DNA of 64,000 bases from Pieris napi (Eukaryota > Arthropoda > Insecta > Lepidoptera > Pieridae), in assembly GCF_905475465.1 (NCBI RefSeq), contig NC_062250.1:10128501-10192500 (forward strand). The letters are read 5' to 3'. Positions 12,301 to 20,100 of this stretch are shown in pieces (the first letter of the stretch is position 1; each line of letters opens with the position of its first letter). The notes under the pieces are model-generated. The model searched no databases, was not told the DNA's origin, and saw only the letters and a list, made by a program, of their open reading frames with translations. A program made the position numbers and the translations under genes.

Positions 12301-15300
12301 CTTCTTGTCCGTTCTACGCCCTTGATTTGAGAACTGGCAGTAAAATTAGAAGAAAATATGTATTTCTTTATTGACGTTCATTGATTGTGTTACCAAAATG
12401 AATAAATGATTTTAGATTTGCGTAGCGACAGAGCCATCAAATGAATAACTTTATCTTTTTAATTACATATTTTTATTTTATTATTTAGATGAATGTGTAA
12501 AAAACTCAAGCTTCATAAAGAAAAAGAGAATTAAATATTTCCAAGTGTACATGCATCATGAAGACTTTTATTTTCCAGACGTCGTCAGGTGAAGAAGCCG
12601 AAAGTGCTTGCGGATGGGGAGTGCGGGTCTCCCATGCCCGTTGTGAGCTCACGAGTATCTCGGACGAGCTACTGTCAGACGCTTACCTGGACCCCTGGCG
12701 TTGTTCGACCGCACTACCGGGCCGAATTGTAGCACCGCCTATGTATCATCAGGTTAAATAACTTGCTAATAGTAGGGGAGCGCAAGGGGATAACATGGAT
12801 TTACTCAAGCGTTGTGGGGACTTATTGGATAGTGAAGGTTCTTGTTATATGTATCAGGAGGCAAATAGGCTAACCTAAACCACTGAAAGGGTATGCTTCA
12901 CATATTATTTTCTATTTAGCATCTACCATGCGTAGAACCAGCTGCCCACGAAAATATTTCCGAACCAATACCAACAATACCCTTCGACTTAGGGTCCTTC
13001 AAGAAAAGGACGGCAACGAACTCGCGGGCCCTCTGTCATTGAGTGTCCATGGGGAGTACGTAATAACGTGCTAACTTACGTGTTAAGTAAGGCCCTATCA
13101 CTGCTTACATACTTTTTCACTACTATGTCTCCGGCTTACATGACCAGTCACACCATACATTAGGACTTAGCCTAACTAAATCTTTCTACTTTTGTCTTTT
13201 CCTTAAAGAAGCTTAATATTCGTATAGGAGGATGAGCTGTGTGAAGTGGAATGTGGGTGCAAAGAAGCGGAGTTAGGCCAGCCGGGACCCTGGGGTTCGT
13301 GGGGACCTTGCCGCGGTGGAGCTCGATCACGTACTAGGCAACTACTTGTTCCACCTCGGAGGGCTTGCAGGACGTCATCTAGGTATGTAGAGCTTAATCA
13401 TTAATAATAATAACCTTTATTTATTTTTCTCACAAAAACTTCGTACATAAACAAGTCTCAGTTATACATTATTATAAATAAATAGTTGTCTTGCTTTTAT
13501 TTAGGGAAATTGTTTGTTTGTGTGAGACTGATGCCTGCTAAAGGTAAGAGTACCTGTGTTACAAGTCATCAGGCCTCGACAGAAAGTCGTAAAAAGTAGA
13601 AAAAAATTTTGAGAGATTAAACAATCATTATTGCATAGGTTGCAACGTTAATAAAATAAAATAAAAATGGGGTATGTGTGAGTGTGTAAGTGTATTTATG
13701 GGTGTGAGTGTGTGTCTGTGTTAAGTGTGTGTATGGGTATGTATTATTACTTAATTGTTATGTGTGTGAGTGTGTGTCTGTGTGTTAGTGTGTGTATGGG
13801 TATGTATTATTACTTAATTGTTAACCTTAAACTATTATACCTACTATAAATAATATAAATTATTACCTAACATTTAACATAAAATCAATCCATTGAAATT
13901 TGGATTTATCTGTGTTAGTAATTGTTTCCTTCGCCTTTATGCCCAGAAGATTCTGTGCAAAGACCAGGTAGTGTTACCGATTCTTCTTATTTAACAAAAG
14001 ATTACATTTATAAAATACCAATAAGATGATGCACGGGAGTCAAAGCACGGGCTTCGTCCCAACTCTCAATCTTACCCTTACATTCTATGAAACTGACTTT
14101 GATTCTACTCTTATAATTGGGTTACGCGTTTTGGTAGAAGGGGTAAAAATATAAAAGCGCCAACCCTATATTCCTCAGATATGTGACGATCGAATGGGCA
14201 AACTGCAGTGGTGATGCAGATGAAATCCCCGATTTGCTTGAAATTGAGCCACGCGAAAGCATCCTACGCCGTGCCAACATAATTGAGAAACGCAAAGTCT
14301 ATCACGATGGATATATAGGTATTTAATATTTCCTTAGACTGTACTAATTGAGAATATTTTCGTCGTATGTTTGTCGTGTCTTGAAAGGTCGGCCACCGTC
14401 CTTCTGGCTGCATGAGTAGCCATGAGCGGCGATATTTATTAACGGCAAAATATATTTTTTTATTCAATTTCATACTACAATGTTAAAAGAAGAATCATCT
14501 ATGATTTACTTCTTAATGTCAAGATAAATAAATATATAGTAAGATCAATAAAGATTTTCAATTGTTTATGCCTTATTGATGGACAAATTCTCTCTCTCGA
14601 TTGGATATAATGATTAACAAATATCAAACTCAAAATATCTTTCATATATGTGTCTGATCCAGCTTCAACAGTGTATTATATTTTTATCCACCTATCTATA
14701 AACATATGCCTTTTGCCCGAAGGGGTAGGCAGAGGATCTCTTGCTACGGTCCTAACTTACTCTCGCTTCATCCACTTTCATGACATTCATGCATGCTCAT
14801 TGGTTATGAATAGTTTTGACCTGTCCCTTCTCTAGACACATTTATATGTTTATGTATATTATAATTGTATTAACATCATTAATTTATAAAAGAACATAAA
14901 ATACAGTGCATTTTTTAAATATAAAACTGTACGTTTTCTTAATATTAAAGTAGTATTCAATTGAAGTTACGGTTCATGCCTACAACCATGTTCATGACCA
15001 CATCTTGAACTACTTCACCTGTTACATAAGTATTTTTTATAGAGGGCAGCACATCTCTGCTATTAGTGGTGTGGACGGCTACTATCATTCTCACACTTTA
15101 CGGAACTGTCATGACTTACCGCGGACTTCTTAGGTAAGTTCATTTTCTTCTACATTGCCACCACAATCCCAGTAGTCATTTATTTATGAGTATAAACTAT
15201 ACAAATCTTGTATAAATAACATTAAAATATAAGATAATAAAGCTATCCTAATCCTAACACGTTCGATTCATGTTATAAGAATTGTGTTAAAATTTAAAAA

Positions 15301-15828
15301 GGATTTCCATTTTAACTATTAAAATTTTTTTGGCATTAATTTTAAAATCGGGAGCCCCTTTCTAACATTAACTTACTTAACATTCTTTATTCCTTATAAG
15401 TAGTTGCTTATTTTGAATTTTAAATTTCTTTCTGTTTATATTATATATCTATCTAAGTTTAAGTAGCCCTTACCTAAGTACTAAATACTGCCCTGTGATT
15501 CTGTAACTCACTTCACGAACTCACACAGCGGTTTTCGCATCGGCGGTCGCTCTCAAATCAGTCGTGAAGCAGTCATTTTATGATTTGGCATTCTGAAAAG
15601 GTGGGAGCTTGTACTTTATTGTTTATCAGAATGCCAAATCATAAAATGACTGCTTCACGACTGATTTGAGAGAGACCGCCGATACGAAAACCGCTGTGTG
15701 AGTTCGTGAAGTGAGTTACAGAATCGCAGGGCTGTATTATAAAAACTCTTGAAACTAAAGATTTAATTTATGTGCAAATTTTCAGATGTCTACGAAGCCG
15801 TGAAATGAAGTCAATCACCAAAGTGTAA
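392..15828 (+). CDS. Thrombospondin type-1 repeat transmembrane protein, THSD7A/7B-like (3' part)
   Basis: I assemble 18 coding exons by splice site and phase: 392-504, 1226-1335, 1877-2062, 2186-2330, 2586-2684, 3283-3383, 3966-4146, 4555-4734, 6249-6399, 6799-6952, 10957-11045, 11264-11406, 11886-12009, 12579-12752, 13228-13382, 14179-14318, 15043-15133, 15786-15828. All phases join, giving 792 residues and a stop at 15826. Cys-rich TSP1 units recur with Trp signatures such as AWMPWSPC, GPWAAWGPC, LSPWSEWSPC, GEWSPWD and GPWGSWGPC, followed by Arg-rich R-x-R strands. Exon 17 encodes one hydrophobic helix (SLLLVVWTATIILTLYGTV) followed by a short basic cytoplasmic tail, so this is a type I surface protein. 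Long arrays of alternating TSP1 domains with a C-terminal membrane helix are the THSD7 layout; THSD7 proteins act in cell migration and adhesion. The signal peptide and N-terminal repeats precede the window. 7A versus 7B cannot be separated by eye. Confidence 0.85.
547..690 (-). repeat. LINE 3'-end fragment
   Basis: Diverged copy of the 3' end of the LINE at 7280-10520. Shared landmarks are the CACTCTCA-GCCAGAGGGCTCGCGAG block and GAATTGGTTCGGAAATACTTCAG. Confidence 0.65.
812..1180 (-). repeat. LINE 3'-end fragment with open reading frame
   Basis: Minus-strand fragment of the same LINE as 7276-10488. An open frame of about 120 codons carries the same C-terminal protein text (GECSEELFGLIPAA, then TEVFPNQFDLGS and KGRQRT). 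It sits in the intron just upstream of the THSD7-like exon at 1226. Truncated at its 5' end, as expected for target-primed reverse transcription. Confidence 0.8.
1398..1672 (+). repeat. tRNA-derived SINE, copy 1
   Basis: Pol III A box (TGGCCTAGTGGC) and B box (GTTCGATCCCC) about 40 bases apart, then a conserved body (AAGGAAAACATCGTG, GTCGACGGCGTGT, GGAGGCTGATCACCTACTTG). The same family recurs at 1680, 32114, 50273 and 51908. Confidence 0.8.
1680..1822 (-). repeat. tRNA-derived SINE, inverted partial copy
   Basis: Head half of the same SINE in the opposite direction: reading the minus strand gives the A-box region, a mutated B box and the CGCTCGAACGGTGAAG-like body. With 1398-1672 it forms a tail-to-tail inverted pair 55 bases upstream of the exon at 1877. 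Confidence 0.7.
3615..3826 (+). repeat. LINE 3'-end fragment
   Basis: Diverged copy of the LINE 3' end, opposite in orientation to the full copy: TTGAAGTATTTCCGAACC, AAGAGCGTACCAAT and TATCACTTAACATCAG landmarks. Intronic. Confidence 0.65.
5157..5223. repeat. Palindromic MITE, short copy
   Basis: Left end CAGCCCTGCGATTCTGTAAC and right end GTTACAGAATCGCAGGGC are reverse complements. Only about 10 bases separate the arms, making it the smallest of four copies of the family (others at 6475, 15488, 22791). Confidence 0.75.
5189..5542 (-). CDS. MADF-domain protein of a Harbinger-type element
   Basis: 117 codons. Residues about 15-75 carry the MADF pattern: acidic start (SEDETLKLVQLYGENECLWD), then YRNKEMRSTALQNMA and the helix KNKIKAIRATYYLELDKI. 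MADF/Myb-like proteins are the DNA-binding partners of HARBI1-type transposases. The last 11 codons (about CDSVTHFAV) are not MADF sequence: they are read out of the MITE at 5157-5223, so an insertion has replaced the original C-terminus. Probably not a host gene, and function is doubtful. Confidence 0.6.
   Translation of the reverse strand: MTTFFSLAIKVKLSEDETLKLVQLYGENECLWDIKSQNYRNKEMRSTALQNMAQQMQIEGLTSTEVKNKIKAIRATYYLELDKIQKSTRSGASGNIYVPKVKWFQELPCDSVTHFAV
6475..6624. repeat. Palindromic MITE, medium copy
   Basis: CAGCCTTGCGATTCTGTAAC at 6475 pairs with GAATCGCAGGGCTG ending at 6624. The arms include CACTTTTCGAACTCA/TGAGTTCGAAAAGTG, and the interior carries GAGCGCGACCGCCGCTG, shared with the 22791 copy. 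Lies 175 bases upstream of the THSD7-like exon at 6799. Confidence 0.75.
7133..7285. repeat. Two adjacent perfect palindromes beside the LINE
   Basis: First palindrome about 7134-7178: AACTATTATTTATTATAAGT and its reverse complement about a single centre. Second about 7184-7272: ACGCGCTTTTAAAGCACATC reads back as GATGTGCTTTAAAAGCGTGT. The outer AACTATTATTTATT motif reappears at 7270, beside the LINE poly(A). It could be a foldback MITE interrupted at its right end by the LINE. Confidence 0.65.
7276..10488 (-). CDS. LINE endonuclease/reverse transcriptase
   Basis: 1070 codons with no stop or frameshift. After a basic, Gly/Pro-rich N-terminus (1-70) comes an apurinic-type endonuclease domain (DFTNVRGLNTN at its start, LTETQ, ILGDFNAHHADWLG, then a GSSDHC block). 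The reverse transcriptase follows: SNYRPIAITSLFSKIME, VSLDIAKAFDRVWH, GVPQGCVLSPTLF and the catalytic YADD. The C-terminal region has RPHMEYCSHLWAG and RIQRRAVRIVDD, typical of the large Jockey/CR1-like group in Lepidoptera. The frame runs into the poly(A) tail, giving a Lys-rich end. Exact clade not assigned. The ORF could be translated, but no promoter evidence is visible. Confidence 0.85.
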   Translation of the reverse strand: MKVQKKKQNLPQGGTTRARGGESPSGRPTPGHSAPGGGRTGCPSYSGGGNSALKKNYINRSRGKRSNPTKAPPSTLAVDFTNVRGLNTNINAVHYHLETAKPALLFLTETQISSPADTSYLSFPGYKLEHSFVPRAGVCVYVREDICSRRLGTLEGRDLSNLWLRVDCDDHPRFYACLYRSHSGNTETDRLIEHIQMATDSLLERVPTAEIVILGDFNAHHADWLGSETTDHAGRSFHDFALAYDLTQMVPAITRIPDVDSHKPSLLDLLLTSHPENYQVSVDPPLGSSDHCVVRSTVPSTRPSRPRFMGCRRIWHYKSADWDGMRSFFASYPWGPMCFSPEAPDSVAASVAEVVLQGMELFILFSAVPIGGKSQPWFKRSCKAASRRKRECFKAWAEAAKSRDANTSELKTAYNSASRSFKREITKAKSEHIAGFGERLAQLPSGTRAFWSLAKAVQGNFCQPSIPPLHREDDSLAHTAKEKADLLGCLFASNSTLDDRGRSPPTISRCDSSMPEITFRQRAVRKALSSLDIHKSSGPDGIPPIVLRTCAPELAPVLTRLFRYLYSLGTVPKCWKTASIHPIPKKGDRSDPSNYRPIAITSLFSKIMETIINCQLLRYLEGHQLISDSQYGFRRGRSAGDLLVYLTHRWAEAIESKGEALAVSLDIAKAFDRVWHRALLSKLPAYGLPEKLCDWISSFLADRSIKVVIDGACSDLKPVNAGVPQGCVLSPTLFLLHINDMLQLSNIHCYADDSTGDTFYTGRAGISRAVVDEYRNKLVSEVETLLRGVSDWGRLNLVQFNPKKTQVCAFSAKKTPFVATPLFENTLLKATASIGILGVDISNDVQFRGHLEGKAKLASKKLGVLSKARRYFTPGHRMQLYKAQIRPHMEYCSHLWAGAPQYQLLPLDRIQRRAVRIVDDQSLSKRLDPLALRRDVGSLCIFYRIYHGECSEELFGLIPAAEFHHRTSRQNTKFHPYHLDVRRSTTERFSRQFLPRTTSMWNQLPTEVFPNQFDLGSFKKRAYLFLKGRQRTREPSGTESVHGRRYHLTSGEPPARLPPVLKKKKKKKNK
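7280..10520 (-). mobile_element. Non-LTR retrotransposon, near full length, antisense in a THSD7-like intron
   Basis: On the minus strand it ends in a poly(A) tail, seen as about 28 T at 7280-7308. It carries one uninterrupted EN-RT frame. No upstream gag-like ORF1 is visible, and a run of 17 G at about 10499-10515 lies just beyond the ORF start, so the 5' end is probably truncated or hard to define. At least six shorter 3' fragments of the same family are in this window (547, 812, 3615, 12915, 35130, 38145). An unbroken ORF suggests a recent insertion. Confidence 0.85.
11495..11680 (+). repeat. LINE 3' UTR-type repeat, copy 1
   Basis: Shares GCGATTAAAAAGAGT-GCGGA, TTGCCAGTTCTTCTT, CTTTACGCCC-TGA and GAACTGG-AGTAAATG with 12235-12415 and 33405-33592, ending in ATATGAATAAA and a TTTTGA run. 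It resembles the 3' UTR of a CR1-like LINE; no coding part is present. Confidence 0.6.
12235..12415 (+). repeat. LINE 3' UTR-type repeat, copy 2
   Basis: Same family as 11495-11680: AAAAAGAGTGACGGAGAGTT, TTGCCAGTTCTTCTTGTCCG, TTGATTTGAGAACTGGCAGT, ending in ATGAATAAATGATTTTAGA. Confidence 0.6.
12915..13058 (+). repeat. LINE 3'-end fragment
   Basis: Diverged and broken copy of the LINE at 7280-10520, plus orientation: CCAGCTGCCCA, TTTCCGAACCAAT, TCGACTTAGGGTCCTTCAAG and GAGTGTCCATGG. Confidence 0.6.
13672..13822. repeat. GT-rich tandem repeat, about 63-bp unit
   Basis: GTGTGTATGGGTATGTATTA ... ACTTAATTGTTA occurs twice with a 63-base period, flanked by degenerate GTGTGAGTGTGTG tracts. Simple minisatellite in a THSD7-like intron. 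Confidence 0.8.
15488..15734. repeat. Palindromic MITE, long copy
   Basis: The longest family member: arms of about 110 bases. The outer CTGCCCTGTGATTCTGTAAC pairs with GTTACAGAATCGCAGGGCTG, and the inner TCATTTTATGATTTGGCATT pairs with AATGCCAAATCATAAAATGA. The flanking bases (TA on both sides) fit a TA target duplication. Lies 50 bases upstream of the last THSD7-like exon. Confidence 0.8.
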
Positions 15829-16015
15829 GCTAGCGGATATATTATGGCAGATGCTTTTGTGAATTGAGAGAATTGCTGATCTCACTAATTTTATTGTTGA
15901 CAGTGATAATGAAAATTTCATTTTGTTAATTATTGTTTAAGCTCTAAAATTGTTTTGTTAAAGTTTAGTGTTTGTTATTTTTTGCTAATACCAAAATTGT
16001 TCCATGTTAATATGA

Positions 16016-16021
16016 AATAAA
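16016..16021 (+). terminator. Poly(A) signal of the THSD7-like gene
   Basis: AATAAA 188 bases after the stop codon at 15826-15828, the first canonical hexamer downstream. Confidence 0.5.
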
Positions 16022-16029
16022 AAATTATG

Positions 16030-17150
16030 GACCTATAACGTTACCTTGGCGAACCATGATATCGAATAATACAGTAGGAGTAGATTTTCCGTAAGTTTTC
16101 AAAAGTTTTAAAATCTGCAAACAGTCTGTCCGCGAGAGTGCTTCCATGTTTTTAAAATGTTTATGAAAACACATTAGAACGATTTGCTTAATTAGCAAAT
16201 TCAGCCGCATTTGTTCGGGCCTTTCGGATTGACAATATAACTAGCTGTTGCTAGTTGTAGGTTAGTATTGGTCAAAATTAATCGAATTATGGAACCAAAT
16301 CTTGAATGTTTACATGGATGAATAGTAAATTGAAGGATAGACTTTCCCATTTAATTTGACCACAGAACTAGTTTTGATTTATGTTGCATTTTAATACCTA
16401 TTAATATGAGACTAAGGGCTATGTAGTGAATAGCGACCAATAAGACGTGACACATCATCTCACATATCAGTGTTTTAATACTCGTCTTAAATCATGTACT
16501 TAGTAGATTGATATCCCGATGCTTACAGAGTTTCACGAGCTTTGTCGCACAAATTGTACTTGATAGTTTTAAGCCCTATAATAATCGTAATATTTTGAGG
16601 ACGTACTCTGTATAACTTTTTTGTAGATTTTGCATAAGAATATGTATTGTGTATGAGTATTATGACGTGAATGTGTTTTTCAACTTCCTTCAATATCATT
16701 TCGGTTCTATTTATATTTTGTTGTAACTATAAGATTTTTTTATTACGGGTATAACTTTCACCTACTTCTTGTTCCTTCATGACAATATAGATAATTTGAA
16801 ATACTCCTATTTATATAACTATTGATTAGTTACAGTCACTGTTAATGCTTCTTCTATCCTTTCACGTTTCATCTATATTTCGCCCTTCACTTGTAACCAT
16901 AAATTAACATTATATTGATGTGAAACATGTTAGATAAGGGATCGTGTTAGACAATACAATATTTGATATTTAATAAAAATTTGATTGTGTTTTTGTAAAG
17001 GGGCTTTTATTTTCTTCTCCTCTGAATTTTATATTACTTAATTATAATATAATAATAATGACATAACCTTTATATTCCGATTGATCTATGATCTTTAATA
17101 TATTTTCACTACAGTGTCTCTTGGCAAAGAGAGATATAGATATGAATAAA
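16030..17150. other. Intergenic stretch without a recognised feature
   Basis: AT-rich sequence between the convergent THSD7-like gene and the minus-strand coiled-coil gene. A 61-codon minus frame at 16025-16210 has no supporting splice structure or recognised motif. Confidence 0.5.
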
Positions 17151-17157
17151 AACATTT

Positions 17158-20100
17158 CTACGCGTCCTTATAATTAATCTGCATTTGTAGACGTTTAAGT
17201 ACGTCTTTTTTATAATGCAACTCAGCCAGACCATTCCGAACAATGTCGTTGATCCTTGCTGCTCTCAGTTGTCGCCTATATTCTTTAACTTCCTTCTCAG
17301 CAACGATTAGGTTGTCCATGTTAGATAACATAACCTGCACATAAATGGAAAAAAATACTATTTTATAATTCAAATGTAAATATAAAACCAGTTCTATTTT
17401 TGTACCTATTGAATAAAAATAATTTTAAGCACAAACAGTAAGTTGTTTGCTAATGAAACTAAAAGTTAGATTAGGAACTTTTTAATAAAATATCTCTAAA
17501 TTACTAAAATTAATAAATAATATGTTAACATAGAAATGAAGGATATAAGAATGCTATATTAAATAACTGCATATTTAGATTGTTTATGGTCTTTCGCAGC
17601 TTTTTCGGCTCGTCTCATTGTATTAGAATTACAAGTATAAACATTTGAACAGTAATAGTCCGATAGTTCCTTCATAGGAACGTTTAAATTACAGCCTCCT
17701 CCTGAACCTGGTTTAATAAGATATGGAATTAATTCGCCAAATGGCTTGTGCTGGTAATTTTCAAAATTCACAAAATTTGGACTAATTTGTGCCAATCTAC
17801 AGCACAATGTATCGGAATCACTGTAAAATAAGCTTATCCCCGAATATTCTGCTAACGCCCGTATTATTTTCCAATCATATCGTGCTTTACCAGGCGGCGT
17901 TATAGCAGGTAATGCAAATTGACTACGGCATTCCATATTTAAAAACACACCTCCAGACTCAGTGTAAGCACAGCCTGGTAAAACTATATTTGCACATTCT
18001 GAACCCTTATCTCCTTGAAAGCCTATGTAAATTACTGCTATATCATTCGAGGGTTGACATTTGTAAAATATGTCGTCGGCTCCCAAGGAAATGATTAAAT
18101 TTGGGCAAATTGCTCGAATGGCACTTAGAGCTCCTGGTTTCCAACCAGCTTCCAAAGCCCCAGCAAAACTTGCCTCGCGAGTTAAAATATTTACAATCCC
18201 CCATTCTGGATCAACTTTAAAAGCACTCGCAATATTATAAATAGCACCCATTATTTGGCCTCCACTTGGTGTATCCAATTGATCTATTCCTACGAATATA
18301 AGGGGGTTTTTGGCACCCTTGAAGTAGTCATTAGGCCCTGATAATGCACTTAAATCATGGCCAACATAATTAACGTGATAATTAAACTCACACTCGGGAC
18401 CAACTACATAGATATCGCACTCATTATGGGTATATGCCAGTCGTATCCACGCATTCAATATTGGTGCTTCAAAGCGTGGATTAGTACCAACTAAAAGAAT
18501 TTTATCCGCTTTTGCTATTTCACTCATTTTAATATTCAATGAATAACTGGTCCTTAGATCTATATTTCCACAGGTATGTGTAAGGTTTCTTTCAATAAAA
18601 GTATTATCACAACCCAAAATATTAAAGAAATCTTTTGCAGCTACCAATGTTTCTACGTTGCAATAAGGTCCCGCTACCGCTATCATTTTACCAGGACTTA
18701 CGTTTTTTATTGTGGTGGCTACCATTCTCAATGCACAGTCCCATTCAACGGGTACTAAACGGCTTTCACTGCGACACATTGGTGAAACTAATCTCTGCAT
18801 TTCTAAGGAATCAATGGACCATCTGCCCTTATCGGATAACCATTCTTGATTTATTTCGTCATTTTCTCGTGGTAGAACTCTAACAACTCTATTGAATCTG
18901 TGATCCAATACTATGTTAGTTCCTGTCGCATCTGTGACATCAATAGAATTAGTTTTTCGTATCTCCCAGGGTCTGGCTTTGAACATATACGGGATAGCTG
19001 TCAGTGATCCAACAGGACACAGATCTATTATATTCCCAGATAGTTCAGAAAGAAACATTTTATCTACGTACGTCCCTACTAGCATTTCGCCACCACGTCC
19101 CGAAGTTCCTAAGACATCCATGCCACAAATCTGTGATGCGAATCTGATACAACGCGTACAGTGAATACATCGAGTCATCTCTGTGCGGATAAGAGGACCT
19201 AAATTCTTATCCTCTACAGCGCGTTTTCCTAGAAAATGAATATCAGTAAACCTGGTACGATCATTGCCAAATTTCATTGTTAGGTCTTGTAAATCGCACT
19301 CCCCGCCTTGATCGCATATTGGACAATCCAGTGGATGGTCAACTAAAATAAACTCTAGCACAGCTTCTTGGGCTGTTAAAGTTTTCTTTGTATTTGTCCA
19401 AACTTTAATGTTTTTATATACCGGGAGAGCACAAGCTATTTGTGGTTTCATCATACCTTCTACTTCAATTAAACACATTCGACAGTTTCCAGCGATTGTG
19501 AGTCGTTCATGATAACAGAAACACGGTATAGATACTCCCTCTCTTCGTAAAGCTTGCATTACTGTGAAATACTTTGGGACACATATTTCTTTCCCATTTA
19601 TAAAAATAGGAACATCCCCGGATTTACTTCTTTTTTGAGATTTCAATACTTTAGTGTAGCGAGTTAAAATTTTATTTAGGTTTCTCAACATATTTATCGA
19701 TTGCAATAAAAATTATTAAAATCTTTTATATGTCATATTTAGACAAACGTGTGACATTTGTTGGGTGGGTCCTTTGTTAAAAAAGGTTTATGTGCCTCCC
19801 CAAGCTCACCCTTTATTTTAGTTCCCAAAGGAACAACGATTGCCACGGATTGGAAGGTACACAAAGCACATTAACTTTGAGCCTAGAATTCTTCACAAAA
19901 GCCATCTGTCGTTAGGGCTACGTGGGTTACCTAATACTTGTTCTCAATTAAAGGATAATTCTGTTCGTGTGGGGAGTCCTCATATCGCTCAATTAGACAA
20001 TGCGATTCGTGCAACCCTGACATTATACATTATAACCAACTACAACATAATATTATTGTCACGTAAATTTACAACACGGAATAGCGAGATATTAAAATAA

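Noticed and set aside
16025..16210. 61-codon minus-strand frame downstream of the THSD7-like gene
   Set aside because: No splice context, no family motif, and it overlaps the 3' UTR/poly(A) region of the plus-strand gene.
17912..19164. Plus-strand frames opposite the NDUFS1-like gene
   Set aside because: Shadows of the conserved minus-strand coding sequence.
19840..20100. 86-codon plus-strand frame upstream of the NDUFS1-like gene
   Set aside because: Low-complexity, no recognisable domain, lies in an intron and antisense to the gene there.
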